Part shown: positions 11,053 to 21,748 of the stretch, in pieces
Position numbering within the stretch: the first letter of the stretch is position 1
Layout: the number at the start of each line of letters is the position of its first letter
DNA from: Gonatopus flavifemur
Lineage: Eukaryota; Arthropoda; Insecta; Hymenoptera; Dryinidae
Length of the DNA: 64,000 nt
Direction: 5' to 3'
Assembly: GCA_018340375.1 (NCBI GenBank)
Contig: JAFFJZ010000001.1
Coordinates: 46,616,001 to 46,680,000 of the forward strand
Position numbers and translations under genes: made by a program
The notes under the pieces: generated by a model
What the model was told of the DNA's origin: nothing
What the model saw: only the letters and a program-made list of their open reading frames with translations
The model's database searches: none

Positions 11053-11229
11053 TCAAGCTCCGATGGGTTCAAAGAAATTTTTCTGCATGGATCGTAATCC
11101 TCTTCGCGTGAAATATTGTTGTTTTAAATTTTTCCACGCATCTTCCGCAATTTGAGATGAAAAACTTTCAATCAAGAAAACATCACAATCACAATCTTTA
11201 CCCAAAGTTATTTTCGAGGATGAAGCCAT
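11053..11229 (-). pseudogene. N-terminal transposase-like fragment
   Basis: A minus-strand frame runs from ATG (11227-11229) to TGA (11053-11055), 58 residues. It reads like a protein, with SSQIAEDAWKNLKQQYFTRR near the middle. Two stop codons precede the nested element at 10797-11039, and the C-terminal fragment lies beyond it. Most of the protein between the two fragments is missing. I take both fragments as relics of the element's own transposase; the family is not recognised. Confidence 0.4.
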
Positions 11230-11834
11230 TGTAGGATTTCAAACATGTCGCAAGCGAAATACAAAATGAAAAGAATAACGAGGAACAAAACACTGATGAG
11301 GTCAAGACAGGAAGGAAACATAGAAGGCGTAAATTTATGAATTATCTCGAGAAAAATCAACAAATTCGAACCAGCTTCGATCATTACGATTGTCTTTAAG
11401 GGCATTCGGAAGTTCCACAAGTACTACACTTCTCCCCCCAGTATTTCACAAAATGAGTAAATGAAATCAGAAAAGTTTGGTGCATGCATCTTTTTTGCAT
11501 TAGAAGAAAGATGCATGTACTTCGCTTTTTCGATTTTATTCTCTCATTTTCGAGAAAACTGGGAAGCGAAATATAGTACTTTTGGGACTTCAGAATGTTT
11601 TTAAATGTAATTACGTGTAATCCAGACGAATATATGATATATGTAACATTTCGGATACTGCCCTAAATATATTTCAAATACATCGAACGTTTCCTGAACT
11701 TCAACTTCTCGGTGGCACGGGTTAACGTTATCACAGAAAACTGACGTTTAACACAGGTTATTTTTCCATGTCGAAGAACCATTTCATGGGGTAGCATGCA
11801 AAATATTCCTACTTTCAAAAATAAGGACCACCCT

Positions 11835-12192
11835 AGTGAACATTTTTCCCCTCAACATTCCAAACATTCATTATGTTCTCTAAATGATATCAGAAAGGTC
11901 TCTCATGCGTCGAATCCGGAGATCTTTTGGATATGAAGCTGAAGCTAGCAGATGTAAACTATTAGGTGTTGGAATTAATTCGTAGCGTTATACAAAAGCT
12001 GACCTAGGTGGTACAGTATTCCGTTGTTACCTACAATAATCTATTCACCGTGAAACAGCTATTATTGGACGTCATTTGTTTTACATAACCTCTTTTTGAA
12101 TCGTAAATAACAACACTTCATAACTCATTGAACATGTCAAAATTTATACCGAATAAAGTGTTTTTGCAGGGGTCTCTCTCCATTACTTCAAT
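11835..12192. repeat. Repeat copy 1 (right flank) and mariner 5' region
   Basis: From 11835 to about 11960 the sequence matches, in reverse, the repeat at about 14060-14580 (shared landmarks: CAAACATTCATTATGTTCTC, GGAGATCTTTTGGAT, GAAGCTGAA.CTAGCAGAT). At about 11888 this copy has a single TA where copy 2 carries the element 14247-14513. From roughly 12000 the sequence is probably mariner 5' untranslated DNA; its terminal repeat was not identified. Confidence 0.6.
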
Positions 12193-13539
12193 ATGAACAA
12201 AAGTGCTGCTGAAGCCCATCGTATTTTAGTGGAAGTGTATGGTGAACATGGTCTAGCTGAGCAAACATGTGGAAAATAGTTTGCACGTTTCAAAGCTGGT
12301 GATTTCGACTTGGATGATAAGGAGCAACCTGGTCAGCCAAAAAAATATGAAGATACTGATTTAAAGACGTTGTTTAATGAAGACTCATGTCAAACCCTTC
12401 AAGAATTGTCGACATCATTGGGAGTTGATTTATCAACGGTAGGAAAACGTCTGAAGAGTTTGGACATGATCCAGAAGGAAGGACGTTGGATTCCATATGA
12501 ATTGAAACCAAGGGACATTGAGAGGCGTTTTTTGACGTGTGAAGTACTGCTTCAACAGCAGAAAATAAAGGGTTTCTGGCATAGAATTGTCCCTGGCGAT
12601 GAGAAATGGATCCATTACGACAGTCCGAAACGTAGAAAGTCATGGGTTAAGCCCGGCCAACCATCATAATCAGTGGCAAAGCTAAATATCCATGGGTCTA
12701 AGCTCCCGCTCTGTATTTGATGGGATCAGATGGGTGTGATTCATTATGAACTGGTAAAACCGAATGAAACCATAACTGGGGATCGTGACCAACTACAATT
12801 GATGTGCGTGAACCGTGAATTGGAAGAAAAATGGCCGGAATACTTCATAAGACACGACAAAGTCATTTTGCTGCACAACAATGCTCGCCCGCACGTTGCA
12901 AAACTGGTGAAAATATACCTTGAAACACTTAATTGAGAAGTTCTACTCCACCCGCCGTATTCTCCAGATATTGCGCCATCTGATTACCATTTGTTCCGTT
13001 CGATGGCTCGTAGCTTGTCTGAGCAAAAATTCACTTCCCGGGAAAAAATGATCAGATCTGACCAGATCTAAATTTTGGTCAGATCTAAACAGATCTATTA
13101 AGATCTGAAAAACTGCGATTTTGGCTTGTGTTTGTCACAATATATGTGCAAAATCAAATTCATATACAGACAGATATCACAAAATTCCTGACAATTGAAC
13201 CACCAATTGCTCATTGAGATTTAATCTAATATTCAATTCAGATCTAACGAGATCTACTCAGATCTAACCAGATGTGCCAAGATCTAATCAGATCTACTGA
13301 GATCTGAACAGATCTAATCTGATCTTTTGAACCAGATCTGACCAAAAATCAGATCTACTCAGATCTATTTAGATCTGAATAGATCTAATGATTTTTTCCT
13401 GGGTTCTCACGAAGATTGCAAAAAATGGGTCGATTCGTGGATTGCATCCAAAGATGATGCGTTCTTCCGACACGGTATGCATTCCTTGCCCGAAACAGGG
13501 TCGAAAGTAGTCGAAAGCAATGAACAATACTTTGATTAA
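12193..13539 (+). pseudogene. Mariner transposase pseudogene, four stops, split by an insertion
   Basis: From ATG 12193 one continuous frame encodes a mariner transposase, broken by stops at 12277 (TAG), 12667 (TAA), 12718 (TGA) and 12934 (TGA); three replace Trp in the family pattern. No frameshift is needed. Landmarks are the N-terminal helix-turn-helix part, first catalytic Asp in PGDEKWIHYD, and YSPDIAPSDYHLF with the third Asp. The second catalytic Asp is changed: LLHNNARPH instead of LLHDNARPH. At 13036 the frame is interrupted by the 367-bp element 13037-13403, then resumes in register (HEDCKKWVDSWIASKDDAFF) to a TAA at 13537-13539. It is long dead. Confidence 0.9.
13037..13403. mobile_element. 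CCCGGG-ended element with AGATCT core, inside mariner
   Basis: The ends CCCGGGAAAAAATGATCAGA and its inverse (from CCCAGGAAAAAATCATTAGA) are inverted repeats. TT flanks both sides (13035-13036 and 13404-13405); removing the insert and one TT restores the mariner frame, so the boundaries are exact. The palindrome AGATCT occurs about 17 times in 367 bp, mostly in the 10-11-base context CAGATCTNNN, clustered in both outer thirds. There is no coding capacity. Confidence 0.9.
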
Positions 13540-14049
13540 TGTATTCTTTGAATTTCATTCGAAATAACAGTATATTGTTCAGCAAGGGGGGAAAGTGTGA
13601 TTGTCTCCCTCGCCTTCGGCTCGGGAAGACAAACTTCACACTCGTCGGAAATTCCCCACTTCTCCCCGAGGTGAACATACTATTTTTTCCCACAACTGCA
13701 AGGAAAGTGAAAATCATCTGTTCAATTGCATATAAAATATTCATACGCATATTTCAGAACGAAAAAATAGTTTGTATTTTTCTCCCGCTGCGAGCGGGCG
13801 GAAAATATTTTCCTCCCGCTGTGACACATTCGCTTGGAATTCAGCACTTCCTCCCCTAAAAATAGGTCAAAAAACATCAACTTTCCGTGCAGGTGTGGGA
13901 AAAATAATTTTTTCCCACTCAAAAAACGCTACGAATTAATTCCAATTCCTAATAGCAGATCGTGTTTTTAAACTGGGCTAATATAAATTTGAAATCTTTT
14001 ATAGAATACGATTCAAAAATCTCATTTGTGTCAATTTCATCATTCTACG
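13540..14049. other. No gene; short palindromes
   Basis: Beyond the mariner stop there is a hairpin at about 13589-13640 (AGTGTGATTGTCTCCC with GGGAAGACAAACTTCACACT) and repeated GGGGAA/TTCCCC and GGGAAAA words up to about 13925. This resembles the word-core elements but I could not find ends. Confidence 0.4.
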
Positions 14050-14246
14050 ACAATTCTAGGATGAGCTAGAGTGCTAATCTGCTAGCTAAAATCTGCTAGT
14101 TTCAGCTTCATCTTCTGGATGACTTTATTATGAACTCTGAAAGTTATCAGAAAAAGATCTGAGTTAACTTTCTGATAACTTCAAGAGCTTTTAATAAATT
14201 CATCCAAAAGATCTCCAAAACCGACGCATCATAGAACTTTCTGATA
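14050..14246. repeat. Repeat copy 2, left part
   Basis: This segment, read in reverse, matches 11845-11960. The words CTGATA, AGATCT, GAAAGTTATCAG and CTGCTAGC recur in both orientations. It ends at the TA target of the element at 14247. Confidence 0.6.
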
Positions 14247-14513
14247 CACGGAGAAAAAGATATCTTAAAGAATACTATAATTTGTGGATTTTTGGCGTTG
14301 CTCTAACCCGAGTCAAAATGTTTACGTGAAGATAACTCTAAAAGTACCATCATGGTTGAGACTCTTATGAGGAAGGTATCATACTTATTTTTGACAGTTC
14401 AAGAAATTATGGGACTTTCAGAGGTTCGTTCACGTAAAAATTTTGACTCAGGTCAGACTAACGTCAGAAATCCATAAATCATGGTATTTTTCAAGATATC
14501 TGTTTTCTCAGTG
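14247..14513. mobile_element. CACGGAG-ended element, TA duplication
   Basis: It begins CACGGAGAAAAAGATATCTT and ends AAGATATCTGTTTTCTCAGTG. TA flanks both sides (14245-14246 and 14514-14515). The unoccupied TA is visible in copy 1 of the host repeat near 11888. The two arms mirror each other through GATTTTTGGCGTTGCTCTAA and TTTACGTGAA. A second member of the family spans 57668-58931, itself interrupted. Confidence 0.9.
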
Positions 14514-15030
14514 TATCATTTGGAGAACATAATGAATGTTTGAAATTTTGAGGGGAGAAATGTCCACTGGGTTGAGAAAGAACCATTAATACTGTCAGTT
14601 ATCTGATTTTTTCAAAATGAAACTGAAATGAGGAGCGATTGTGAAGGATCGAAGCTGAGTTCTCCCAGATATTTTTGTACCCTTTAGGACAAAGGAACGC
14701 GAATACATCGAATTTTATCTCATGCTCGAATAAAATTCTCATGAATCTAAAAATTATCACCACCCAGTGAACACTTATGAGAGGAAAGCTCTTTAAGAGG
14801 ACTTTTGAAAGAGCTCTATCGGATGTTATCATATTGCTATCTGAATGGTATCATTTTTCTGAGATCTCAGAAAAAATTCTTCTAGAGAATTCGTTTGGAT
14901 AACATTCTGGCAATCTCTTATTTCCCTCAGAAATCGATGCATCTGATATCACATTCTGATATCTTTATGCTAATCTTCTGAAAGGTCTATCTGACCTCTC
15001 ACACAAATTTGGGAGATCTTTAAAAGCTAT
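14514..15030. repeat. Repeat copy 2, right part, TCTGATA/AGAGCTC words
   Basis: To about 14580 the sequence matches the right flank of the 1.9-kb element in reverse and holds the single AGTGGACATT. Further right, words such as GAGCTC, GATATC, TCTGATA and AGATCT recur to about 15020. No gene is visible. Confidence 0.5.
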
Positions 15031-16140
15031 GGATGATAACATATTGTTTACTGGGATAATTCCAAAGTACCGACCATACTTTTTTTCATCGCCAAAAATT
15101 TATAAAGAAAAATTGTATTATGATGTACGATATTTAATCGATCGATGGTATTCTTCTTTTCATTTTCATGAGATATACATATATACGTGTGCATCAAGTC
15201 TCCTTTCACGAAAGTTGTTTTCCACATCCACGAGTATACGCGGTAGATGCATGTATATACCTTCACATACATACGACCGAATCCGTCGACTGGAACCCTG
15301 TAATCCCAATGGGTGAAGAGGTCCCTTGTGCATCGGGGGACTTCTCATAATCTCTTGCCCGTCGGATATCGAATGTATTCCCGAATCACGAAGGATTCCT
15401 CTCTCTTTCACGTTTACTCCGCTCTCGACTCTACTGTTCGGTGGATCTGCCAGGGTAAATACGTGAGTTTGGTGGTGTATGTGCGTGTGTTCACGCCCTT
15501 GGGGAAGCGAGAAAGAGAGATCCAGAGACAGGGACGAAATAAATACAGAGACAGAGAGGCAGATAGAAAGAGAAAACACTGGCAATAAATTTATCCGAGC
15601 ACGCAATAATATTTATGCTGGCTGCAGGAATATATCCGAGCGCGCCTATGCTCTTCTACATCTATGTATATGTATACATATATTCGCGTGTGTGTATACA
15701 ACACGTTATACAACATAAAACACACACCGCTGTCTCGGTTCTGTAGATGTATACGTATATGTGTTTACCCATAACTGCGAATGTAAGCGTGCAATGGCGG
15801 CGCGTCAATGAAACGAACAACATACACAAGACAGTCGAGCGCGATAACGATAACACGAGCCAGCTACATATACTACCAGTGTAGTACACTGGCGTCCTAC
15901 TAGTGTAGTAGTATATCGTACGTTTACACGCCTACAAATATACGCGTGCAGCGCTATGCACTCCTGTGTGCGTGTTCACGGATACTCTCTCGTACCCATG
16001 CATCTACGTATCTAAACGTAAAGCTACTTGAAAATTCCACAAGGACTGAAAGCAACTTGAAAAGTACGGATGTCCGGATAGAATTTACATACGATACACA
16101 CGTGAGGTGTCAGAGGTGTTCCTTCGATACTTGCATTTAA
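15031..16140. other. GC-richer, low-complexity island without clear gene
   Basis: Compared with its surroundings this segment has more CpG, purine-rich runs (GAGAGA, ACAGAGACAG near 15500-15570) and alternating TACGTATA/GTGTGT tracts. Open frames up to 146 codons are explained by the low complexity. It could be a promoter or untranslated exon; I see no splice or start signal that decides this. Confidence 0.35.
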
Positions 16141-17486
16141 ATGTAATATAATCCACTTCAAGAAAGATACAGAGTGAATAAGGATTCTCCCGCCAGGGAA
16201 CAAAAAATCCCGATGAGGATCATATTTCTTCTGTAAGGTCGAATCCATTCGTTGCTACTCTCTTCATCTGAAACACGAAATGAAATTCATAATTTGACAG
16301 AGTATTCTTTCCGACGATTGATAATGTCTAATAATTAATAGAAAATTGTATCAAAGCCTTTTTCCGATAAAATCATAATATCGTGACGAGAATATGGAGA
16401 AACTGAGCGACCAACTTTTGCAAGGGAATGATACTCAAAATCATTAATTTTCCAGATACACGCTTCGAAAAGAAGCGAGTTTGAATTCCTGCACTCGAGA
16501 TTGCATCCTTCTTTGAACTGACGAGCTGGGATTAGAATGGTAATCCCTGCAACTTGCGCAAAAGAGCCATTTTTGTCACATTCAAAATAATATGTAGGAT
16601 AAGCGTACGTTCGCCTCGAGTGAAGTAATAAGGAAACGGCTGTGCAAAGTTTACTCACTTACCAAACCTTATACCTTCCGCGTACGAAGAGAAGTTCATT
16701 ACGGGAAGAATTCTTTCATTTTTAGTGGTATTCGATGATACTTTGGTCACGCTCCTTTCTGAAAATCAACTACCCACGATGAGGTGTCACGCATTGGAAA
16801 TCTTATCGTACCTCATTACGAAAAGTTTTGGGTGCCAGAGATGGAAGTAATTAACCATCCAATCAACTGAATTGCATGTGTACCAATACATGGCACTTTG
16901 GATGATTAAAGGAAAGGGGATGTACACACAGACCAGAGAAAATAATTAGTCATTCAACTTCAAATTCCTTCTCACTCGTATATTCGTAATTTGAATGATG
17001 TTCAATTTGAATAGTATTCACTTTCGAAGAATAAATATGTCACTCGTAGGTCAGAGATACCATCGAAAAAGGAGATAGTAATGAACGAAGTGTGAATGTT
17101 GCACATCAAGACTGTCAGTAGAACTTTTTGTCAAATTGGACAAAGACATGATATGATGATAAACCCCAATAGATTTGAAAATAAATTAAATTCGAGTTGA
17201 TTGATCAATGAACCCATAGTATTTTCTACACTGAGAGAAATAATGAGTGATATCAAGGAATTCAATTCTTGAATACTGCCCCCAATGAATATCCTCGATT
17301 CCAACTGATATATAATAAACTCATAAAGCAGTTATCGAATTGAGGAAACATTCCCTCAAAGCAAGAAAGTATCTCTTGGACCAATAACATAACAGCTGGA
17401 ATCAAGAATTTAAATTCTTAGCGATTTTCAAACATTGAATTGCCTGTGAGTTCATTTTAGTTCTCGTAAAAATATATTTAGACTAA
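16141..17486. other. AT-rich DNA with GAATTC-type words near 17230-17470
   Basis: No gene is recognised. Near 17231 CACTGAGAGAAATAATG resembles the left end of the CACTG class and is followed by words such as GAATTCAATTCTTGA and TCAAGAATTTAAATTCTT, but I cannot fix a right end. Confidence 0.4.
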
Positions 17487-17584
17487 CCCACATAGCACAA
17501 ATGTCTCCATAACATCTTAGAATATCGCTACGACATTGCAGCAATATTCTGAGACTATTACTGAGACGTTTTTTTCTGTATGGG
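17487..17584. mobile_element. CCC...GGG miniature element, AA duplication, 98 bp
   Basis: The ends CCCACATAGCACAAATGTCT and AGACGTTTTTTTCTGTATGGG are imperfect inverts. AA flanks both sides (17485-17486 and 17585-17586). The centre mirrors AGAATATCG / CAATATTCT. Confidence 0.6.
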
Positions 17585-18025
17585 AAGTCACATCCTAAAC
17601 CAAGCATAACACTAGATATCTTCAAGATATCCTGAACTGATCACACACATCCTATATGTTTTTCAGATATTCACGATATCTTACAGGTATCCCAGGATGT
17701 CTTTGATATCCTGGAGTCAACTCATAGTATCCCAGAATACGCAAGATGTCATTCAGATTCATAGGACTTCCTGCTAATTGCTGATTATGAGATGAGGAGA
17801 ACTTTCAAGCAACTAAATAAGTCAACCCATCCAATTGAGTCATTTTTTGTTCGATTAAGGCTTATCAGATCTGCAAGGATCACATCAGATTCAATTTGAC
17901 TGGTCTTTTGAATTACAGGAAAGTGAATTGGAATATCAAACTACATAAAATTCGAACTACACAAGTGAATGTACAACACTCATCTTACTGCATGTACAAA
18001 TCTGAACTACGTAATAATTCAACTA
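17585..18025. repeat. Region of GATATC/CAGGATATC words
   Basis: Between about 17610 and 17760 the words GATATC, GATATCCTG and ATCCCAGGAT recur on both strands (about eight times). From 17770 to 18025 nothing is recognised. Confidence 0.4.
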
Positions 18026-18580
18026 CAGTGCCTTTGCCATATCATTAGGCCAGATGTAAAAAAAAAACACTTTTTTACCATTTCAATTACAATATACGTT
18101 ACTTTTGAGACATTCCTTCTTTATTCTTCAAACAATATCTTGAAAATGGCAACTTTAATTATTATACTGAAGTGAACTATTTTTCTTATCATGAACAAGT
18201 AAAATTATCATAAACTATTAATTAGAATTGATATTTCTTATGGCCATCTTTAACAACTAACGTAGTTTCAATGTGACTAAGCATACTCTTCATACAATCC
18301 CCAATTCTTTCTTTATTTCTAATTTAGGTTGTTGAGTGTCATTGAGAATCCGAGTTAGCTCGTGCTTGGTTGTAAGAACGTGTTTATTGACTTTGGATTC
18401 CATGAAGTCTCAAACGTTCTCGATAGGATTCATATCTTGAGAATCTCTCGGCCAACCAGGGAGTATGAGAATTGAAGCACAAGTACTGTTGAAAAACAAA
18501 CAGCGGTCTTGGAATAAGTGACAGGAATAATGTGAAAATGTGGGTTTTCAGTTTTGGCCTAATAATATGGCAAGATACTG
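18026..18580 (-). mobile_element. Internally deleted Tc1-like element
   Basis: Left end CAGTGCCTTTGCCATATCAT and the complement of the right end CAGTATCTTGCCATATTATT are inverted repeats sharing CCATATNATTAGGCC. The left flank is TA, the right flank GA. At 555 bp it is about a third of a full Tc1 element. On the minus strand the 5' end joins almost directly to the last part of the transposase (18290-18483), so the DNA-binding domain and most of the catalytic core are deleted. Confidence 0.8.
18290..18483 (-). pseudogene. Tc1-like transposase C-terminal fragment
   Basis: The minus-strand frame reads PGWPRDSQDMNPIENV, then a TGA in place of Trp, then DFMESKVNKHVLTTKHEL and a stop at 18290-18292. 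The Glu in NPIENVW is the last residue of the DD34E triad of Tc1 transposases. The remainder of the gene is deleted. Confidence 0.8.
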
Positions 18581-19380
18581 GACACTTTTCTGCAGTCAAC
18601 CATTTTAGCTTACACTGTTCTGAACTGGGACCAAACTGGGACTGAACTCGATGAGACACGTCATTTCCACCTCGCACTGCGTGAATTTGAGATGGATAAC
18701 TGAGATCGGTAGATAAAACGTAGAGCCAAAGGATAAATGTTCACAGTCAAAATAGGGAGGTGAATTTCTTTTTTATTACACGTACACTCTATATATGGCA
18801 TAGAGGCGGTAAAAACATAAGTCCACCCCTGTGTTCATGAGAGTCAAATGCCATTTATCGCTGTTATATCTGCTAGAATGCCCTTAAAGTTGTACTCGTC
18901 AAAGTCTTGGAACCAATTATGTTTCGATCTCATCTAATCCTCCAGCAAATTGTCCTGGTTGGAGGAACTTATCACACCCACTTCAATCAAATTGAACAGG
19001 ATTTGGCAAGAACATTGTCCAGGTTCAATAAGATTTGACAATCATACCAGATAGCTTTTCCATTGAAGAAATCTATTGAATCTAACACAATCTGATTGAA
19101 AATTTTTCAATTGACTTCATCAAAGTATTGAACTTGGGAGAAATCTCAATTTCGAATGGGATTTTAGAATGAGAATGGTAATCCAATTCCGGTATTGTTC
19201 TAATATAACTCTCGTACGTGATTTAAAGTCTTATGCAAAATGTCTTCTTCGAGAACTCTTTCGTCACCTTTCAATATCTCAATGACTCTCTTTTACACTC
19301 TCAAATCTCACCATGTCCATTTGATTCTCTCTCCGTATCTTTCTAATTTATAACTCAAAAGGATATTTTACATCTGTACA
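18581..19380. other. AT-rich DNA, nothing recognised
   Basis: No gene or clear repeat. Words such as CAATTTGATTGAA occur near 18930-19100 but no ends were found. Confidence 0.4.
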
Positions 19381-19800
19381 CAGTTGAAAAAACTAGAATC
19401 TTCCGGTACTCAGGAACTGGAGAATATCTATCGTACTGAAATTTTACCGTATTTCACATGAAATTCCATGTCACCCACTTCAATTTTCCGGTATAAATCC
19501 ATGGAAAAAAATTTGCGGTATATTCTGGGACAGGTACAATTTCTATCACCATTCAAAACAAATTGTGGTCAGTTCAACTACATTGGAGTGAATTTAATGA
19601 CGGTTGCAGTAAATTATACTCCAAAATTATACCTGTCCCAGATATTATTCCAAATTGTGGTAAATATGACAAGTAATTTTTTTGCGTGTACAAGAATTCC
19701 CCGATACATGTAGGAGAATTTTCATGATTTGAATGTAATTTTTCAGCGCAAGCGTACAAGTTAATTGCTTCCAGTACGGTACTGGAAGTTTTCTTTACAT
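19381..19800. repeat. Word-rich palindromic region with hairpin
   Basis: ATTCTGGGACAGGTACAATT near 19523 pairs with AATTATACCTGTCCCAGATA near 19627, with a mirrored interior (TTTACTGCA / TGACGGTTGCAG). At 19768-19788 a 21-base palindrome is perfect except for its centre base (CTTCCAGTAC, G, GTACTGGAAG). Left end near 19400 carries TTCCGGTACT. It is probably a miniature element whose ends I cannot fix. Confidence 0.45.
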
Positions 19801-21524
19801 TGTTTTCAAAGTATAGATTTTTACGAAAAACTCAATGTATTTCCGAACATAGTCAACTTTTTCTTCTTTCTCAAGCAGATCTCCAGTGTCCATTGAATTT
19901 CCGCTGATCTATATCTCAAGAGCACCAAAAATTTGTCAAATAACGAAGTTTTCAACTTAGGAAGGTTCATCAGGAACATACACTTTTCGAGGGAATGGGG
20001 ATAAAGCTTGGAGGTTTTCAAGTTATGGAGGGTCGGCTATACTCGATCTTACCAATCTTAAAACTTTTTCATTTCATTAAAATCTATACTTTCCTGAATA
20101 CGCAGAAGGGTGAAACGAGGATTAATTTTTCAGTCTTCTGTGGATCATCCCTATACTTTTCCATAAGAAAATTGAAATTTCATGTGAATTCAAATCTTCA
20201 TAAATTTTCGAACAACATTTTCATAAATCTTCTAAAATGCATGTGGGAATAAGGAATCCTATGGAGAGTTCGAAGTCTCGAAGCTTCGCGACGGATAGAA
20301 AATCATACACCGGTTAATAACGAAATGAAATTACATTATTTGATCAACTTTTGCATAATGCTGATTTTTGACTTTCCCAAAGCCATTACATTCGCAGAAT
20401 ATCTTGGAATATGATACAACCAGAATCCTAGTTGGTTTGTTCCACAACCCTTCGACGCCAATCCAAAATTGGCTTCGTTCATGTTGGGAAGGGGTTGAAT
20501 ACGATATGTATTCCAACGATTCTGAATTCAGCGATCAATGAACACCGATATTCGTGCTAGTAATTTGCATTGGCTCCGCGCGCGTTTTTGCGATCTGAGG
20601 TTGTAATGTTCGTTACAGCCGCATCTAAAGTTGAAATTATAGAGATTTTCTATTCATGAATAAAATTGTACAATTTTTGTATCGAAAATAAGATTTTGCA
20701 AAGAATTAGGGGAATTAGGGGGATTTATGGAATAGAAATTTCAAACCATGTTTAAACAGTGAAAATGTGGATTATCTAGATTGAAATACCACCCTAATGA
20801 TTTCTCTCACGGAGAGATATGGAATCGTCCGTCTTTACCCATCTTCTCTCATTTGTCTGACCACATACAGGCTCCGTCTGTTTCTACTGCTACTGATGAT
20901 AATTACAAAATCGTAATACGGAAGTAACTTTGTAGAACTAGTTAGTTTCGGGTAATCCGTAATGTGCAAATTCGATCCCATCTATGTATTTGGATACACG
21001 AAATGTGGAATTTCATATTTTCGGAGAATCATTACTATCTTCAATTTGATATTTCATCATAGAACTCTGAAGGAAGTTCCATTTCTTCATATAATTTTTT
21101 GAGTTCACCGTTAGGTTTTATTTGTCAAAATTCTTATGAACAACAGTTTAAGATATCACACGGAACATTCCGCATCGTGGAAACTTCCTTATTCTCTTCT
21201 CTTTAGTTGAGTTAATGGGGAAGCTGAATACACGTGGTTCATCCGATGCGGTAATACCAGGCAACCACCCTTCGCTCAATATTATACAGTCTGTCAATTG
21301 CCACAAGCAGAATTCATCACCGAATCGATGATTTCCCAAGCTTTGAGATATCCAACAAACATGCTTAGATGTTGAACCCTCCCAGTTCAAATTTCTTCAT
21401 TCATTTTCTCCACGATCATTCTTGGAAGGGAATCAATGGTATAAGATGACTGATATTAATAACACACATCTAAATCACTAGAAAAGACATTTTCGATTGT
21501 TGAATTCCTCGAATTTCTGAACAT
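19801..21524. other. AT-rich DNA, nothing recognised
   Basis: No gene, RNA or repeat structure is supported. Open frames of 60-85 codons have no recognisable features. Confidence 0.45.
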
Positions 21525-21748
21525 CACAACAAGAAAATGGATAAATTTACCGTATAGGATGACGACGTGTCGCTTCGAGTCTTTGAATTAAATTTCTTAC
21601 AAAATATATTGTCAAATAATTCACTTCATAAGAGAGAAATCTATGTTCGTCTTATAATGTGAATTATTCGACAATATATTCTGTAAAAATGTTCATTCAA
21701 AGACTCGAAGCCACATACGGTAAATTTCTCCATTTTCTTTTCCCCGTG
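21525..21748. mobile_element. Long hairpin element, CACGGGGAAAAG ends
   Basis: Nearly the whole element folds back on itself. Landmarks GAAAATGGATAAATTTACCG, CGCTTCGAGTCTTTGAAT and AATATATTGTCAAATAATTC on the left are mirrored by the right arm, with a loop near 21635-21655. The right end is CCCCGTG, the left a diverged CACAACAAG. Target duplication is not clear. Confidence 0.7.

Larger units (their letters stand above)
9955..11834 (-). mobile_element. DNA transposon with AGGGTGGTCC ends and 10-bp target duplication
   Basis: The ends AGGGTGGTCCTTATT and AATAAGGACCACCCT are perfect inverts. AGTGAACATT flanks both sides (9945-9954 and 11835-11844). A related sequence in reverse orientation at about 14516-14580 carries one AGTGGACATT with no insertion, so it serves as an unoccupied site and confirms the boundaries. 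A second inner inverted repeat (GTGATAACTTTAACCCGTGC near 10399 and its inverse near 11717-11736) lies inside. Minus-strand transposase-like fragments occur at 11053-11229 and 10576-10779. Two miniature elements have inserted at 10093-10373 and 10797-11039. The duplication length fits Mutator-like elements, but the superfamily is not proven. Confidence 0.8.

Noticed and set aside
10411..11721. piggyBac-type element bounded by TTAA with CCCGTGCCACCGAGA ends
   Set aside because: The inverted match continues outside TTAA (GTGATAAC on both sides), so TTAA is inside the repeat and is not a target duplication; treated as an inner inverted repeat of the 1.9-kb element.
12374..12643. A minus-strand 89-codon frame
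   Set aside because: It is the antisense shadow of the mariner transposase pseudogene.
15166..15606. A 146-codon minus-strand frame with hydrophobic Ser/Leu start
   Set aside because: It lies over GAGAGA/ACAGAGACAG tracts and overlaps several open plus-strand frames; no recognisable domain or signal of selection.
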